Shown in pieces: positions 7,998-17,619 of a stretch of DNA of 64,000 nt (its first letter is position 1; each line of letters begins with the position of its first letter). The DNA is from Amylibacter sp. IMCC11727 (GTDB lineage: Bacteria > Pseudomonadota > Alphaproteobacteria > Rhodobacterales > Rhodobacteraceae), in assembly GCF_029854195.1 (NCBI RefSeq), contig NZ_CP122960.1, positions 310,001 through 374,000 of the forward strand. The letters are read 5' to 3'. Under the pieces are notes generated by a model. That model was given only the letters and a program-made list of their open reading frames with translations, was not told where the DNA came from and ran no database searches. A program made the position numbers and the translations under genes.

Positions 7998-10900
7998 CCA
8001 AGTTTGACGCCAAGTGGGTAGCGGAAGAAAAAGCCAAACGCGCGATGATGGCAGAACACGGATTGTACCGTGAAGACGATGAACATTCATCTTGTGGTGT
8101 TGGTCTTGTGGTGTCCGTAGATGGATCACCGAGCCGCCGTGTGGTTGAGGCGGGCATCACCGCGTTGCAAGCGATTTGGCACCGTGGGGCCGTGGATGCG
8201 GATGGGAAAACCGGCGATGGCGCTGGTATTCATGTGCAGATCCCTGTGCCGTTCTTCTATGATCAGATTGAACGCACAGGGCATGAGCCGAATACCGATG
8301 AACTGATCGCTGTTGGTCAGGTGTTTTTACCGCGCACTGATTTTGGTGCGCAGGAGACCTGTCGGACAATTGTGGAAACCGAAGTGCTGAAGATGGGATA
8401 CTACATCTATGGCTGGCGTCATGTGCCGGTGGATGTGTCTTGTCTGGGGGAAAAGGCGAACGCGACGCGGCCTGAGATTGAGCAGATTTTGATCTCAAAC
8501 TCCAAGGGTGTGGATGAGGAGCAGTTTGAGCGCGAGTTGTATGTCATTCGTCGTCGGATCGAAAAGGCGGTGTCTGCGGCGGCGGTGAACGATTTCTATG
8601 TGTGTTCGCTGTCGTGTCGGTCGGTGATTTACAAAGGGATGATGCTGGCTGAACAGGTGGCGGTGTTCTATCCTGATTTGCAGGATGAACGGTTTGAAAG
8701 CGCGTTTGCGATTTATCACCAGCGGTATTCCACCAATACTTTCCCGCAGTGGTGGTTGGCACAGCCGTTCCGCATGTTGGCGCACAACGGTGAGATCAAC
8801 ACGTTAAAAGGCAATTCTAACTGGATGAAATCCCATGAGATTCGGATGGCGTCTAAGAACTTTGGGGAACATGCCGAAGACATTAAACCGATCATTGCTG
8901 GGGGTTCTTCTGACTCGGCTGCGCTCGATTCCGTGTTCGAGGTTATGGTGCGTGCGGGGCGTAATGCACCGATGGCCAAGACGATGTTGGTGCCAGAAAG
9001 CTGGTCCAACTTGAGCCATGAAATGCCAGAAGCATGGAAAGACATGTATGCCTATTGCAACAGCGTGATGGAGCCATGGGACGGCCCTGCTGCGCTGGCA
9101 ATGACAGATGGGCGTTGGGTTGTTGCGGGGCTCGATCGGAACGGGCTGCGGCCGATGCGGTATGTGATTACAAATGATGGTTTGGTGATTGCGGGGTCCG
9201 AAACTGGGATGGTTCCAGTGGACGAAGCGAATGTTGTTGAAAAGGGTGCGCTTGGCCCTGGGCAAATGCTCGGTGTTGATATGCAAGAGGGGCAAGTTTG
9301 GCACGATGCCGAGTTGAAAGATTCCCTTGCAGCGGAGCGTCCGTTTGGGGAATGGGTCGGGTCGATTTCCAACCTTGAAGACGTGACTGCGAGCGTTAAG
9401 GAAAAGGCGCTGTATGACGGCACGGAGCTGCGCAAGCGGCAGATCGCGGCGGGCTTTACCGTTGAAGATTTGGAAGTGATTTTGCACCCAATGGCAGAAG
9501 ATGCGAAAGAAAGCATCGCGTCTATGGGGGATGATACGCCAAGTGCGGTTTTGTCGGATAAGTATCGTCCACTGAGCCATTTCTTCCGTCAAAACTTCTC
9601 TCAGGTGACAAACCCTCCAATCGACAGTTTGCGCGAATACCGTGTGATGTCGCTCAAGACTCGGTTCGGGAATTTGGGCAATGTGTTGGATGAAAGCAAT
9701 GAACAGACCGAGATTTTGGTGCTGGATTCCCCGTTCGTGGCGAATGCCAAGTTCGAAGCGATGGTGGCGCATTTCGGCGACAACGTAACGGCCATTGATT
9801 GTACGTTTGACCGCGGCGCGGCAAATGGGTTGCGTGATGCGATTCACCGTATTCGGTCCGAAGCGGAAGAAGCGGTTCGGTCAGGTGCAGGACATCTGGT
9901 TTTGTCGGATCGTCGTCAGGATGCGGATAAGGTTCCTGTGCCGATGATTTTGGCAACAAGTGCGGTTCATTCGTGGCTTACGGCGGCGGGTTTGCGGACG
10001 TTCTGTTCCATCAACGTGCGCACGGCGGAGTGTATGGATCCGCATTATTTTGCCGTCTTGGTGGGCTGTGGTGCGACCACGGTAAACGCTTATTTGGCGC
10101 AGGACAGTTTGGCGGATCGCATTGATCGTGGCCTGCTGGATTGCAGCCTTGATGTGGCGATGGAGCGCTACCGTGAGGCGATCAATCAGGGCCTGTTGAA
10201 GATCATGGCAAAGATGGGGATTTCTGTGATTTCGTCCTATCGCGGGGGTCTGAATTTTGAGGCTGTTGGCCTGTCCCGTGCCATGGTCGCGGAGTTTTTC
10301 CCAGGAATGCACAGCCGTATTTCGGGCATTGGTCTGGTGGGTATTCAACGCAAGATTACCGAGGTGCATGCCAAGGGTTGGCTGGGTCAGCAAGACGTGT
10401 TGCCGATTGGCGGTTTCTATAAGGAACGGCGTTCTGGTGAGAAGCACGCGTGGGAAGCGCAGACCATGCATTTGATGCAAGCGGCCTGTGATCGTGCGAG
10501 CTTTGATCTGTGGAAACAATATTCGCGCAAGATGCAGGCAAACCCGCCCATTCATTTGCGCGATTTGCTGGATTTCAAATCTGATGTGAAGCCGATTTCG
10601 GTGGATGAAGTTGAGAGCATCACATCCATTCGAAAGCGGTTTGTGACACCTGGCATGTCGCTGGGGGCGCTGTCGCCCGAAGCGCATAAAACGCTGAACG
10701 TGGCGATGAACCGTATCGGGGCAAAATCCGATAGTGGCGAAGGTGGTGAAGACCCCGCGCATTTCGTGCCAGAACCGAATGGCGATAACCCATCTGCGAA
10801 GATTAAGCAGGTGGCGTCGGGTCGGTTTGGGGTGACTGCAGAGTATCTGAACCACTGTGAAGAGTTGGAGATCAAGGTGGCCCAAGGGGCGAAGCCAGGC

Positions 10901-12526
10901 GAAGGTGGGCAGTTGCCTGGGATCAAGGTCACGGACCTGATCGCGCGGTTGCGCCATTCCACCAAAGGTGTGACGCTGATTTCACCGCCACCGCACCATG
11001 ACATTTATTCCATCGAGGATTTGGCGCAGCTGATCTATGACCTGAAGCAGATTAACCCACGTTGTAAGGTGACGGTTAAGCTGGTTGCGTCATCTGGTGT
11101 GGGCACAATTGCGGCAGGTGTGGCCAAGGCGAAAGCGGATATTATTCTGATTTCGGGGCACAATGGCGGCACGGGTGCGTCCCCTGCCACATCCATCAAA
11201 TACGCGGGTCTGCCGTGGGAGATGGGCCTGAGCGAAGCGCACCAAGTGCTGGCCATGAACAACCTGCGGGATCGTGTGACATTGCGCACCGATGGGGGCT
11301 TGCGTACAGGGCGTGACATTGTGATTGCCGCGATGCTGGGGGCCGAGGAATACGGTATCGGCACGGCAGCGTTGATCGCGATGGGCTGTATCATGGTGCG
11401 CCAGTGTCAGAGCAATACTTGTCCTGTGGGCGTGTGTGTGCAGGACGAAGACCTGCGTAAGAAGTTTACAGGCACGGCGGATAAGGTTGTGAACCTGATC
11501 ACCTTCTATGCGCAAGAAGTGCGTGAAGTGTTGGCGTCCCTTGGGATGCGGTCACTGGACGAGGTGATTGGGCGTGCGGATATGCTGGCGCAGGTTTCCC
11601 GTGGGTCGGCGCATTTGGATGATCTGGACTTGAACCCGTTGTTGATTTCGGTCGATGGGGCGCAGTCGATTTCTTATGATCGGAAACGGGACCGTCAGGC
11701 GGTTCCTGATACGCTGGATGCAGAGATCGTAAAGGATGCAGAACCGTTCTTTAAGGATGGGGAAAAGATGCAGCTGTCCTATGCGGTGCAGAACACGCAT
11801 CGCACCATCGGGACGCGTGTATCGAGCCATATTGTGCAGCGATTTGGGATGAACAACACCCTGCAAGCCAATCATTTGACGGTGAAATTGACAGGCAGCG
11901 CTGGGCAATCCCTTGGTGCGTTTGCAGCCCCTGGGTTGAAGCTGGAAGTGTCTGGTGATGCCAATGACTATGTTGGTAAGGGCCTGTCTGGTGCAACGAT
12001 TGTGGTGCGCCCACCGCTGGCGTCACCGTTGGTGGCAGCGGACAATACGATCATTGGGAATACGGTTCTGTATGGTGCGACTGCTGGCCGATTGTTCGCA
12101 AATGGGCGGGCAGGCGAGCGGTTCGCGGTGCGCAATTCCGGCGCAACCGTGGTGATTGAGGGCTGCGGCACAAACGGCTGTGAATACATGACCGGTGGTG
12201 TGGCTGTGATCCTTGGGTCTGTGGGTGCGAACTTTGGCGCGGGGATGACCGGTGGCATGGCCTATGTCTATGATCCAGAGGGGCGATTTGACGATATGAT
12301 CAATCGAGAAACGCTGGTGACGGCATCTGTGGTGGATGGACATTGGGCGGACCAGTTGAAAGGTCTGATCGGGGATCATCTGGCGGAAACTGGGTCTGCC
12401 CGTGCAGCGGATATTCTGCGGTTGTGGGACGAAGAGAAAGCCCATTTCGTGCAGGTTTGCCCAAAGGAAATGCTGGCGCATTTGCCTGCTCCTTTGGCCG
12501 AGGAAACAGACGCAAAGACTGCGTAA
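7994..12526 (+). CDS. gltB: Glutamate synthase (NADPH) large subunit
   Basis: 1510 residues, normal for bacterial GOGAT. The start at 7994 follows AAGGAG and gives a 33-residue propeptide before Cys34 (SSCGVG), the amidotransferase nucleophile exposed by processing. Order: class II glutamine amidotransferase (from 34), central domain, FMN-binding synthase barrel, then the C-terminal beta-helix with GXXGG-type repeats. The [3Fe-4S] ligands are Cys1132, Cys1138 and Cys1143 (CX5CX4C). It acts with GltD. The frame is open upstream to 7757, but that extension lies inside the GFA gene and is not used. Confidence 0.97.
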   Translation: MTKFDAKWVAEEKAKRAMMAEHGLYREDDEHSSCGVGLVVSVDGSPSRRVVEAGITALQAIWHRGAVDADGKTGDGAGIHVQIPVPFFYDQIERTGHEPNTDELIAVGQVFLPRTDFGAQETCRTIVETEVLKMGYYIYGWRHVPVDVSCLGEKANATRPEIEQILISNSKGVDEEQFERELYVIRRRIEKAVSAAAVNDFYVCSLSCRSVIYKGMMLAEQVAVFYPDLQDERFESAFAIYHQRYSTNTFPQWWLAQPFRMLAHNGEINTLKGNSNWMKSHEIRMASKNFGEHAEDIKPIIAGGSSDSAALDSVFEVMVRAGRNAPMAKTMLVPESWSNLSHEMPEAWKDMYAYCNSVMEPWDGPAALAMTDGRWVVAGLDRNGLRPMRYVITNDGLVIAGSETGMVPVDEANVVEKGALGPGQMLGVDMQEGQVWHDAELKDSLAAERPFGEWVGSISNLEDVTASVKEKALYDGTELRKRQIAAGFTVEDLEVILHPMAEDAKESIASMGDDTPSAVLSDKYRPLSHFFRQNFSQVTNPPIDSLREYRVMSLKTRFGNLGNVLDESNEQTEILVLDSPFVANAKFEAMVAHFGDNVTAIDCTFDRGAANGLRDAIHRIRSEAEEAVRSGAGHLVLSDRRQDADKVPVPMILATSAVHSWLTAAGLRTFCSINVRTAECMDPHYFAVLVGCGATTVNAYLAQDSLADRIDRGLLDCSLDVAMERYREAINQGLLKIMAKMGISVISSYRGGLNFEAVGLSRAMVAEFFPGMHSRISGIGLVGIQRKITEVHAKGWLGQQDVLPIGGFYKERRSGEKHAWEAQTMHLMQAACDRASFDLWKQYSRKMQANPPIHLRDLLDFKSDVKPISVDEVESITSIRKRFVTPGMSLGALSPEAHKTLNVAMNRIGAKSDSGEGGEDPAHFVPEPNGDNPSAKIKQVASGRFGVTAEYLNHCEELEIKVAQGAKPGEGGQLPGIKVTDLIARLRHSTKGVTLISPPPHHDIYSIEDLAQLIYDLKQINPRCKVTVKLVASSGVGTIAAGVAKAKADIILISGHNGGTGASPATSIKYAGLPWEMGLSEAHQVLAMNNLRDRVTLRTDGGLRTGRDIVIAAMLGAEEYGIGTAALIAMGCIMVRQCQSNTCPVGVCVQDEDLRKKFTGTADKVVNLITFYAQEVREVLASLGMRSLDEVIGRADMLAQVSRGSAHLDDLDLNPLLISVDGAQSISYDRKRDRQAVPDTLDAEIVKDAEPFFKDGEKMQLSYAVQNTHRTIGTRVSSHIVQRFGMNNTLQANHLTVKLTGSAGQSLGAFAAPGLKLEVSGDANDYVGKGLSGATIVVRPPLASPLVAADNTIIGNTVLYGATAGRLFANGRAGERFAVRNSGATVVIEGCGTNGCEYMTGGVAVILGSVGANFGAGMTGGMAYVYDPEGRFDDMINRETLVTASVVDGHWADQLKGLIGDHLAETGSARAADILRLWDEEKAHFVQVCPKEMLAHLPAPLAEETDAKTA

Positions 12527-12544
12527 TTTGAGTATTTAGAAAAC

Positions 12545-12584
12545 AAAGAAGGCCGTGGGCGAGATGGCTCGCGGCCTTCTTTGG
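12545..12584 (+). terminator. Terminator after gltB
   Basis: A perfect 11-bp stem, AAAGAAGGCCG/CGGCCTTCTTT, with an inner GCGAG/CTCGC pairing, begins 18 bp after the gltB stop and ends in TTT. Confidence 0.8.
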
Positions 12585-12631
12585 TTGATTTGAATGAAGT
12601 CTTGGCGGATTGTGGGGCCAGAGGGATTATT

Positions 12632-13411
12632 ATGGCCGAAGATGACGCAGATAAGCTGCGCAAAAAGATCAGGAAACCGCGGGAAAAGGGGCGCGTTGGC
12701 AAAGCTGCTGATGGGTTTGCTGGGGTGTGGCGGTATTGGACGCGGCGGATATTTCGGTGGGTGCTTTATGGGCTGTTGGCAGCGGCCGCGTTTAGCATTT
12801 TGCTGGTGGTCACGCTGCGATATGTGAACCCGTATATGACGTATTATTACGTGTCCGAGCGGATGCGATTAGGAGAAATCAACCGGGATTGGACCCCGCT
12901 AGAAGAATTTTCACCCGTTATGGCGCGCAGTGTTGTGGCCGCCGAAGACGCTAATTTTTGCACGCACTTTGGGTTCGACATTGAAGGTATCAAAGCGGCG
13001 TTGGCGGATGAGGGGCGCGTGCGTGGCGGATCGACCATCAGCCAGCAAGTGGCAAAGAATGTGTTTTTATGGCAAGGGCGCACATGGGTGCGTAAGGGGA
13101 TCGAGGCGTGGTTTACCCTGTTGATTGAGCTGTTTTGGCCCAAGGAACGCATTGTTGAAGTGTATCTGAACATCGCGGAAATGGACGAAGGGGTGTTTGG
13201 CGCGGCGGCGGCGGGACGGCATTATTTCGGGGTAGAACCTGACAAGATTACGGCTGTGCAGGCAGGGCGTCTGGCGGCGGTTTTACCAAGCCCCAAAAAA
13301 CGAAGCGCGAGCCGCCCAACCGCGTATATCAAAAAGCGGACTCGGCAGATTATTTCTGGGGCAAAGACAATTGCGGCGGATGGGCGCGCAGATTGTTTCG
13401 AGAGCGGTTGA
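12632..13411 (+). CDS. mtgA: Monofunctional peptidoglycan transglycosylase
   Basis: Glycosyltransferase family 51 enzyme that polymerises glycan strands from lipid II in the periplasm while anchored in the inner membrane. 259 residues: basic cytoplasmic N-terminus, a membrane anchor at about 42-62, then the GT51 motifs, the catalytic Glu105 in AAEDANFCTHFGFD, GGSTISQQVAKN, and the second acidic site in EVYLNIAEMDEGVFG. The ATG at 12632 is preceded by AGAGGG; an in-frame start at 12581 would lie inside the gltB terminator and is rejected. Confidence 0.94.
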   Translation: MAEDDADKLRKKIRKPREKGRVGKAADGFAGVWRYWTRRIFRWVLYGLLAAAAFSILLVVTLRYVNPYMTYYYVSERMRLGEINRDWTPLEEFSPVMARSVVAAEDANFCTHFGFDIEGIKAALADEGRVRGGSTISQQVAKNVFLWQGRTWVRKGIEAWFTLLIELFWPKERIVEVYLNIAEMDEGVFGAAAAGRHYFGVEPDKITAVQAGRLAAVLPSPKKRSASRPTAYIKKRTRQIISGAKTIAADGRADCFESG

Positions 13412-13463
13412 AAAACATCTCTATTCGGTTCAAATAGACGCAAACCCCCAGATTGGCGCTAAC

Positions 13464-14129
13464 ATGCACAAGCTTTATCATTTCCCGCTCTCTCCTTTTT
13501 CGCGCAAAGTCCGTTTGGTGCTGGCCGAAAAGAAGATCGAGGTTGAGCTGGTGGAAGAGCGGTATTGGGAAGAACGTGCGGATTTCATGCGGCTGAACCC
13601 AGGTGGGCAAGTGCCAGTGCTGCGCACCGATAAGGTGACGCTGTCAGACAGCACTGCGATATGCGAGTATTTGGAAGAGAAAAATCCAGAGCCTGCATTG
13701 TTTCCGCAAGGGCCAGAGCGCAAGGCTGAGGTTCGTCGGTTAAACGCTTGGTTTGATGATAAATTTTATCGTGATGTAACGCTGAATTTGCTGGGTGAGC
13801 GGGTCCATAAAAAGATTATGGGCCGTGGTTATCCCGACAGTAAGAACGTGAAAACGGGGTCGAGCAAGATCAAGTTTCATCTGGATTATATGGGCTGGTT
13901 GTTGGATCGGCGGCGCTGGTTGGCGGGGGATCGCATGACGCTTGCGGATTTTTCTGCAGCGGCGCAGTTGTCTTGTTTAGACTATATTTCGGATGTGGAT
14001 TGGAACCGCAACGAATTGGTTAAGGATTGGTACGCGAAGATCAAATCGCGCCCTGCGTTCCGATCCTTGTTGGCGGATCAATTGCCGGGGTTCCCGCAAC
14101 CGCCGCATTATTCTGATCTGGATTTTTGA
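13464..14129 (+). CDS. Glutathione S-transferase family protein
   Basis: 221 residues. The N-terminal thioredoxin-like GST domain is seen at about 1-80 (YHFPLSPFSRKVRLVL, NPGGQVPVL and the glutathione-binding DSTAICEYLEE); an all-helical C-terminal domain follows (DRMTLADFSAAAQLSCLDY, the typical N-capping box). Position 11, in the SPFSRK context, may be the catalytic Ser. It overlaps queG by 4 bp (TTGA), so the two are co-translated. Substrate unknown. Confidence 0.9.
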   Translation: MHKLYHFPLSPFSRKVRLVLAEKKIEVELVEERYWEERADFMRLNPGGQVPVLRTDKVTLSDSTAICEYLEEKNPEPALFPQGPERKAEVRRLNAWFDDKFYRDVTLNLLGERVHKKIMGRGYPDSKNVKTGSSKIKFHLDYMGWLLDRRRWLAGDRMTLADFSAAAQLSCLDYISDVDWNRNELVKDWYAKIKSRPAFRSLLADQLPGFPQPPHYSDLDF

Positions 14130-15160
14130 GCGGTCTAACCGACAGATTGCGAGCCAAAGCGCTGGCTGAGGGGTTTTCTGATTTTGGTGTGTGCAAGCCT
14201 GACGCGGTGCCAGAAACAGCGGCGCGCCTAAACGCATTTGTGGATGCTGGTTTGCATGGGCAAATGGGCTGGATGGCGGAGCGCATGAACTGGCGTGGAT
14301 CCCCCAGCGCGTTGTGGCCCGAGGCAAAGTCGGTGGTGATGCTGGCGGAAAACTACGGGCCAGATCACGATCCGTTAGAGGTTTTGGAACACCCTGATCG
14401 TGCCGCCATTAGTGTTTATGCGCAAAACCGCGATTACCATGATGTGGTGAAAAAGCGGCTGAAACGGGTGGGGCGATGGTTGATCGAACAGGAGCCAGAC
14501 ACACAGATTAAGGTGTTTGTGGACACGGCCCCTGTAATGGAAAAACCGCTGGCGCAAGCAGCGGGGCTCGGCTGGCAGGGCAAACATACAAATGTGGTGT
14601 CGCGCGCGCTTGGGTCATGGTTCTTTCTAGGGGCGATATTTACGACGGCTGAGTTGGATATTTCCGAGCGTGAAGTGGATCATTGTGGGCGGTGCCGTAA
14701 GTGTCTGGATGTGTGTCCAACGGATGCGTTTATCGCGCCTTATCAATTGGATGCACGGCGTTGTATTAGTTACCTGACAATTGAACATCATGGGCCTGTT
14801 GATCTGGAATTGCGAGCCAAGATGGGCAATCGAATTTACGGGTGTGACGATTGCTTGGCTGTGTGTCCGTGGAACAAATTTGCCGAACGTGCCGTCGAGG
14901 TGAAGTATCATGGGCGCGCGGAATTGATGGGGGCGAAGTTGGCGGAACTGGCCGTTTTGGATGATGCGGGGTTTCGGGCGCTGTTTTCTGGATCACCTAT
15001 AAAGCGGATTGGGCGCAATCGGTTTGTGCGCAATGTGTGCTATGCGATTGGGAATTCGGGTGAGCCATCTTTAATTGAAGCGGCGCAGGGTTTGGTTGGT
15101 GATGACGATGCCACGGTTGCGGACGCGGCGCGGTGGGCTGTGGAAAGATTGTCGGGCTGA
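14126..15160 (+). CDS. queG: Epoxyqueuosine reductase
   Basis: Cobalamin- and iron-sulfur-dependent enzyme for the last step of queuosine synthesis in tRNA, reducing epoxyqueuosine to queuosine. 344 residues. Two [4Fe-4S] motifs are clear: Cys187-x2-Cys190-x2-Cys193-x3-Cys197 and Cys240-x2-Cys243-x3-Cys247. A C-terminal HEAT-like stretch ends the protein. The start is a TTG overlapping the GST stop; no ATG exists before the conserved N-terminal helix, so TTG is the best choice. The Asp in FVDTAPVMEK is the family's proposed acid. Confidence 0.93.
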   Translation: MSGLTDRLRAKALAEGFSDFGVCKPDAVPETAARLNAFVDAGLHGQMGWMAERMNWRGSPSALWPEAKSVVMLAENYGPDHDPLEVLEHPDRAAISVYAQNRDYHDVVKKRLKRVGRWLIEQEPDTQIKVFVDTAPVMEKPLAQAAGLGWQGKHTNVVSRALGSWFFLGAIFTTAELDISEREVDHCGRCRKCLDVCPTDAFIAPYQLDARRCISYLTIEHHGPVDLELRAKMGNRIYGCDDCLAVCPWNKFAERAVEVKYHGRAELMGAKLAELAVLDDAGFRALFSGSPIKRIGRNRFVRNVCYAIGNSGEPSLIEAAQGLVGDDDATVADAARWAVERLSG

Positions 15161-15183
15161 AGCCTGACCTACGGAGGGTTGAA

Positions 15184-16014
15184 ATGTCGGTTTTGTTGAG
15201 TTTCGGGCATGGGTTTTCGGCGCAGGCGTTGGTTCCGCTGTTGGACGGTTGGCGGGTGATTGGCACGTCCCGCACGGCAGGAAAGCGGAAGCAAGACGGT
15301 GTGGACATGGTGCAATTTCCAGGGACGGACATGGGGGCGTATTTGGATGACGCGACCCATTTGTTGATTTCGGCTGGGCCAGATGCGGATGGGGATCCTG
15401 TGTTGCGTGAATTGCGCGACGAGATTGCTAAGCGGGAGTTTGAGTGGGTTGGATATTTGTCCACCACGGGGGTGTATGGGGATCATCAGGGCGGTTGGGT
15501 TGATGAAGAGACTCCGCTGACGCCATCAACGCGGCGCGGGCAATGGCGTGTGGCTGCAGAGACTGCTTGGATGGAGATGGACCTGCCGTTGCATATTTTT
15601 CGCCTTGCGGGGATTTATGGGCCAGGGCGTGGGCCGTTTAGCAAGGTGCGGGCGGGTACAGCGCGGCGGATCATTAAAGAGGGACAGGTGTTTTCGCGCA
15701 TTCATGTGGAGGATATCGCGCAGGTGTTGGCGGCGAGCATTGCGCGGCCAAATGCTGGGGCGGTTTACAATTTGTGTGATGATGATCCTGCGCCGCCGCA
15801 AGATGTGATTGGTTATGCGGCGGAATTGCTGGGTGTGCCGCTGCCAGAGGCGGTGGCTTTTGAAGATGCGGATATGACCCCGATGGCGCGCAGTTTTTAT
15901 GCGGAAAGCAAGCGGGTGCGCAACGTACGGATCAAGGATGAGTTGGGGGTTGTGCTGAAGTATCCGAATTACCGAGTTGGATTGCAGGCGTTGCTGCGTG
16001 ATGAGGGCGGCTGA
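15184..16014 (+). CDS. Atypical SDR / NAD(P)-binding epimerase-like protein (YeeZ-like)
   Basis: 276 residues. The N-terminus, LLSFGHGFSAQALVPLL, is a Rossmann glycine motif (GHGFSA). The later pattern, GYLSTTGVYGDHQGGWVDEETPL, IFRLAGIYGPGRGPF and RIHVEDIAQVLAASI, is typical of YeeZ/epimerase-type SDRs. Substrate unknown. An ACGGAGGG sequence places the start at 15184 rather than at an upstream frame opening inside queG. It lies in a run of same-strand genes from mtgA to the VOC protein. Confidence 0.85.
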   Translation: MSVLLSFGHGFSAQALVPLLDGWRVIGTSRTAGKRKQDGVDMVQFPGTDMGAYLDDATHLLISAGPDADGDPVLRELRDEIAKREFEWVGYLSTTGVYGDHQGGWVDEETPLTPSTRRGQWRVAAETAWMEMDLPLHIFRLAGIYGPGRGPFSKVRAGTARRIIKEGQVFSRIHVEDIAQVLAASIARPNAGAVYNLCDDDPAPPQDVIGYAAELLGVPLPEAVAFEDADMTPMARSFYAESKRVRNVRIKDELGVVLKYPNYRVGLQALLRDEGG

Positions 16015-16044
16015 TTTGGATATTTTTGGCCAAAAGAAGGGGTG

Positions 16045-16401
16045 ATGCCAGTGAGCGTTTTGGGCCGTGTGGTGATTTACGCAAAAGACATTGAAGCGAT
16101 GGTGGCATTTTACACGCAGACTTTTGGGTTTGAGGTGCTGCGCGATCCAGCGGATCGCATTGTGGAACTACGTCATCCAGAGGGCGGCGCTGTGATCAAT
16201 TTGCACCCTGCGGCGAAATCGCAAAAGATGGGGCAGGTGTTGGTTAAATTGGTGTTTGATGTGCAAGATGTCGAGGCGTTTGTGGCACAGCATTCTGGAT
16301 TTGGCAGCATTCACCGTGTGTCCGGGTATAAATTTGCCAATGGAAAAGACCCATCAGGGAACAACGTGTCCGTTTCCAGCCGCGCCTTCAAAAACGGCTG
16401 A
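16045..16401 (+). CDS. VOC superfamily (glyoxalase-like) protein
   Basis: 118 residues forming one beta-alpha-beta-beta-beta pair: a first half with VVIYAKDIEAMVAFYTQTFGF and a second half with VKLVFDVQDVEAFVAQH, ending DPSGNNVSVS, the usual VOC strand. Metal ligands are not obvious, so it may be a binding protein or a small dioxygenase-like enzyme. The ATG at 16045 follows AGAAGGGG; a GTG lies just before it. Last gene of its run, followed by a terminator. Confidence 0.8.
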   Translation: MPVSVLGRVVIYAKDIEAMVAFYTQTFGFEVLRDPADRIVELRHPEGGAVINLHPAAKSQKMGQVLVKLVFDVQDVEAFVAQHSGFGSIHRVSGYKFANGKDPSGNNVSVSSRAFKNG

Positions 16402-16407
16402 AACGAA

Positions 16408-16437
16408 AAAGGGATGACCCGAAGATCATCCCTTTAA
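16408..16437 (+). terminator. Rho-independent terminator after VOC gene
   Basis: A perfect 10-bp stem, AAAGGGATGA/TCATCCCTTT, with an 8-nt loop lies 6 bp after the stop. The A-tract on the left arm and the TTT on the right also let it work from the opposite strand, where the small secreted gene ends nearby. Confidence 0.8.
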
Positions 16438-16476
16438 AATTCTACACTGATCGCGCTTGCGACCAGATTGAATTGC

Positions 16477-16662
16477 TTAGTCGGAAGCAGCTACTGCAGC
16501 GCCGATGATCAGCAGTGCCAAGATTGGCAGCAGAGCGCCGGAAGAAGAAGAAGAAGACTCTTCAACAACTTCTACTACGTCTACTACTGGCTCTTCTACG
16601 TTACCAGCAAATGCAGCTGTTGCTGCTACGGACATGGCTGCTGCCAGTGCGATTTTTTTCAT
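16477..16662 (-). CDS. Small exported Glu/Val- and Ser-rich protein, unknown
   Basis: 61 residues. The start is at the ATG preceded by GGAG. A signal peptide ends in AFA-GN (about 1-19). Then come a Val/Glu-rich segment (20-36), a run of six serines, a hydrophobic segment (about 44-58) and the ending AASD. The Ser run and its Glu flank are encoded by a GAA/TCT-like tandem triplet tract at about 16541-16560 that could slip. Small proteins with this layout are common in Rhodobacterales, but no function is known to me. Confidence 0.7.
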   Translation of the reverse strand: MKKIALAAAMSVAATAAFAGNVEEPVVDVVEVVEESSSSSSGALLPILALLIIGAAVAASD

Positions 16663-16820
16663 TTTAATTCTCCAAAGTTTTGCACATCGCTTGAGGGGCA
16701 AGGTAGTAAGACCCCACGATATACACCCAGGACTGTACCTCGTGAGGCTTTTTAATCAGCAAAAAATCGGCATTGCAACTGGAACATGGCCGATTTTGGG
16801 CACTGAAAACGTAAATGTCG

Positions 16821-17441
16821 TCAAATTAGCAACACTTGTGTCCCGACCTTGCTGAGGTTGAACAGTTCTTCGATGTGTTCATTGAACAAACCGATGCAGC
16901 CGTTTGACGATCTGCGACCGATTTTGCGTGTGTCATGGGTGCCGTGAATGCGGTAATATTTCCATGTCAGGTACATCGCATGCGTCCCAAGCGGATTGTC
17001 TGGGCCTGGTGGGATGTATTTTGGCCAATCTGGGTTGCGTTTGAGCATATTAGGCGTTGGACGCCAGTCTGGACCAACGCGCAGGCGCGTGATCTTTGTA
17101 CGGCCTGTCCGTGTTAGTTCAGGCGTTTCTGGCACAGATGTGGGGTAAAGTTTGTACACAGATTGGTCTTCGGACCAGAAATGCAGTGCGCGGCTGAGGG
17201 TATCCACAAGAATAACGCCATTTTTCGTGTTGGAAAAATAGGGGCGCCAGTCTTTGTTGGAAAATCCAGAAATGTTGCGTTTCACCGCACCTGTTTCGGG
17301 GTTTGAAATATTTTCTTTTTTGAGCTGTTCGAACAACGCTGGGTCGTTGGTTTGCTGTGCAAGAGCAGCGCCGCCCACGGCAGTGCTGGCAAGAGCAGTG
17401 CTGGCAAAAGCGCGGCGGGTGATTTTAAAAGCGTCTGACAT
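16821..17441 (-). CDS. L,D-transpeptidase (YkuD), Tat-exported
   Basis: 206 residues. The N-terminus ITRRAFAST followed by a hydrophobic stretch ending ALA is a twin-arginine signal. The YkuD domain spans about 72-206, with His166 (in RIHGTHD) and the catalytic Cys182 (in SSNGCIGL). Such enzymes make 3-3 cross-links in peptidoglycan or attach proteins to it in the periplasm. A second L,D-transpeptidase and a CAP lipoprotein lie within 1.2 kb. Confidence 0.93.
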   Translation of the reverse strand: MSDAFKITRRAFASTALASTAVGGAALAQQTNDPALFEQLKKENISNPETGAVKRNISGFSNKDWRPYFSNTKNGVILVDTLSRALHFWSEDQSVYKLYPTSVPETPELTRTGRTKITRLRVGPDWRPTPNMLKRNPDWPKYIPPGPDNPLGTHAMYLTWKYYRIHGTHDTRKIGRRSSNGCIGLFNEHIEELFNLSKVGTQVLLI

Positions 17442-17619
17442 GGTAAATGTTTCCGTTTATGTCGATCTGACACTAAATTAGGGCTTTGTTGATACATATT
17501 CAATTCAAAGAAGCGCGATCCAGCGCAATCTTGCGAATGGGGATTTGAAAAACACAGCAAACCGCAGTAGAGCAGGATCAAAGCTCTGTTTATGAGTCTG
17601 AATTACTGGGGTGAATACC

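Noticed and set aside
8804..10957. Two long minus-strand frames (347 and 358 residues) inside gltB
   Set aside because: They are antisense to a well-supported gltB, have His/Arg/Pro-rich composition typical of shadow frames and match no domain.
12581..12631. Earlier start for mtgA
   Set aside because: It lies on the gltB terminator; the ATG at 12632 has AGAGGG and gives the normal cytoplasmic tail.
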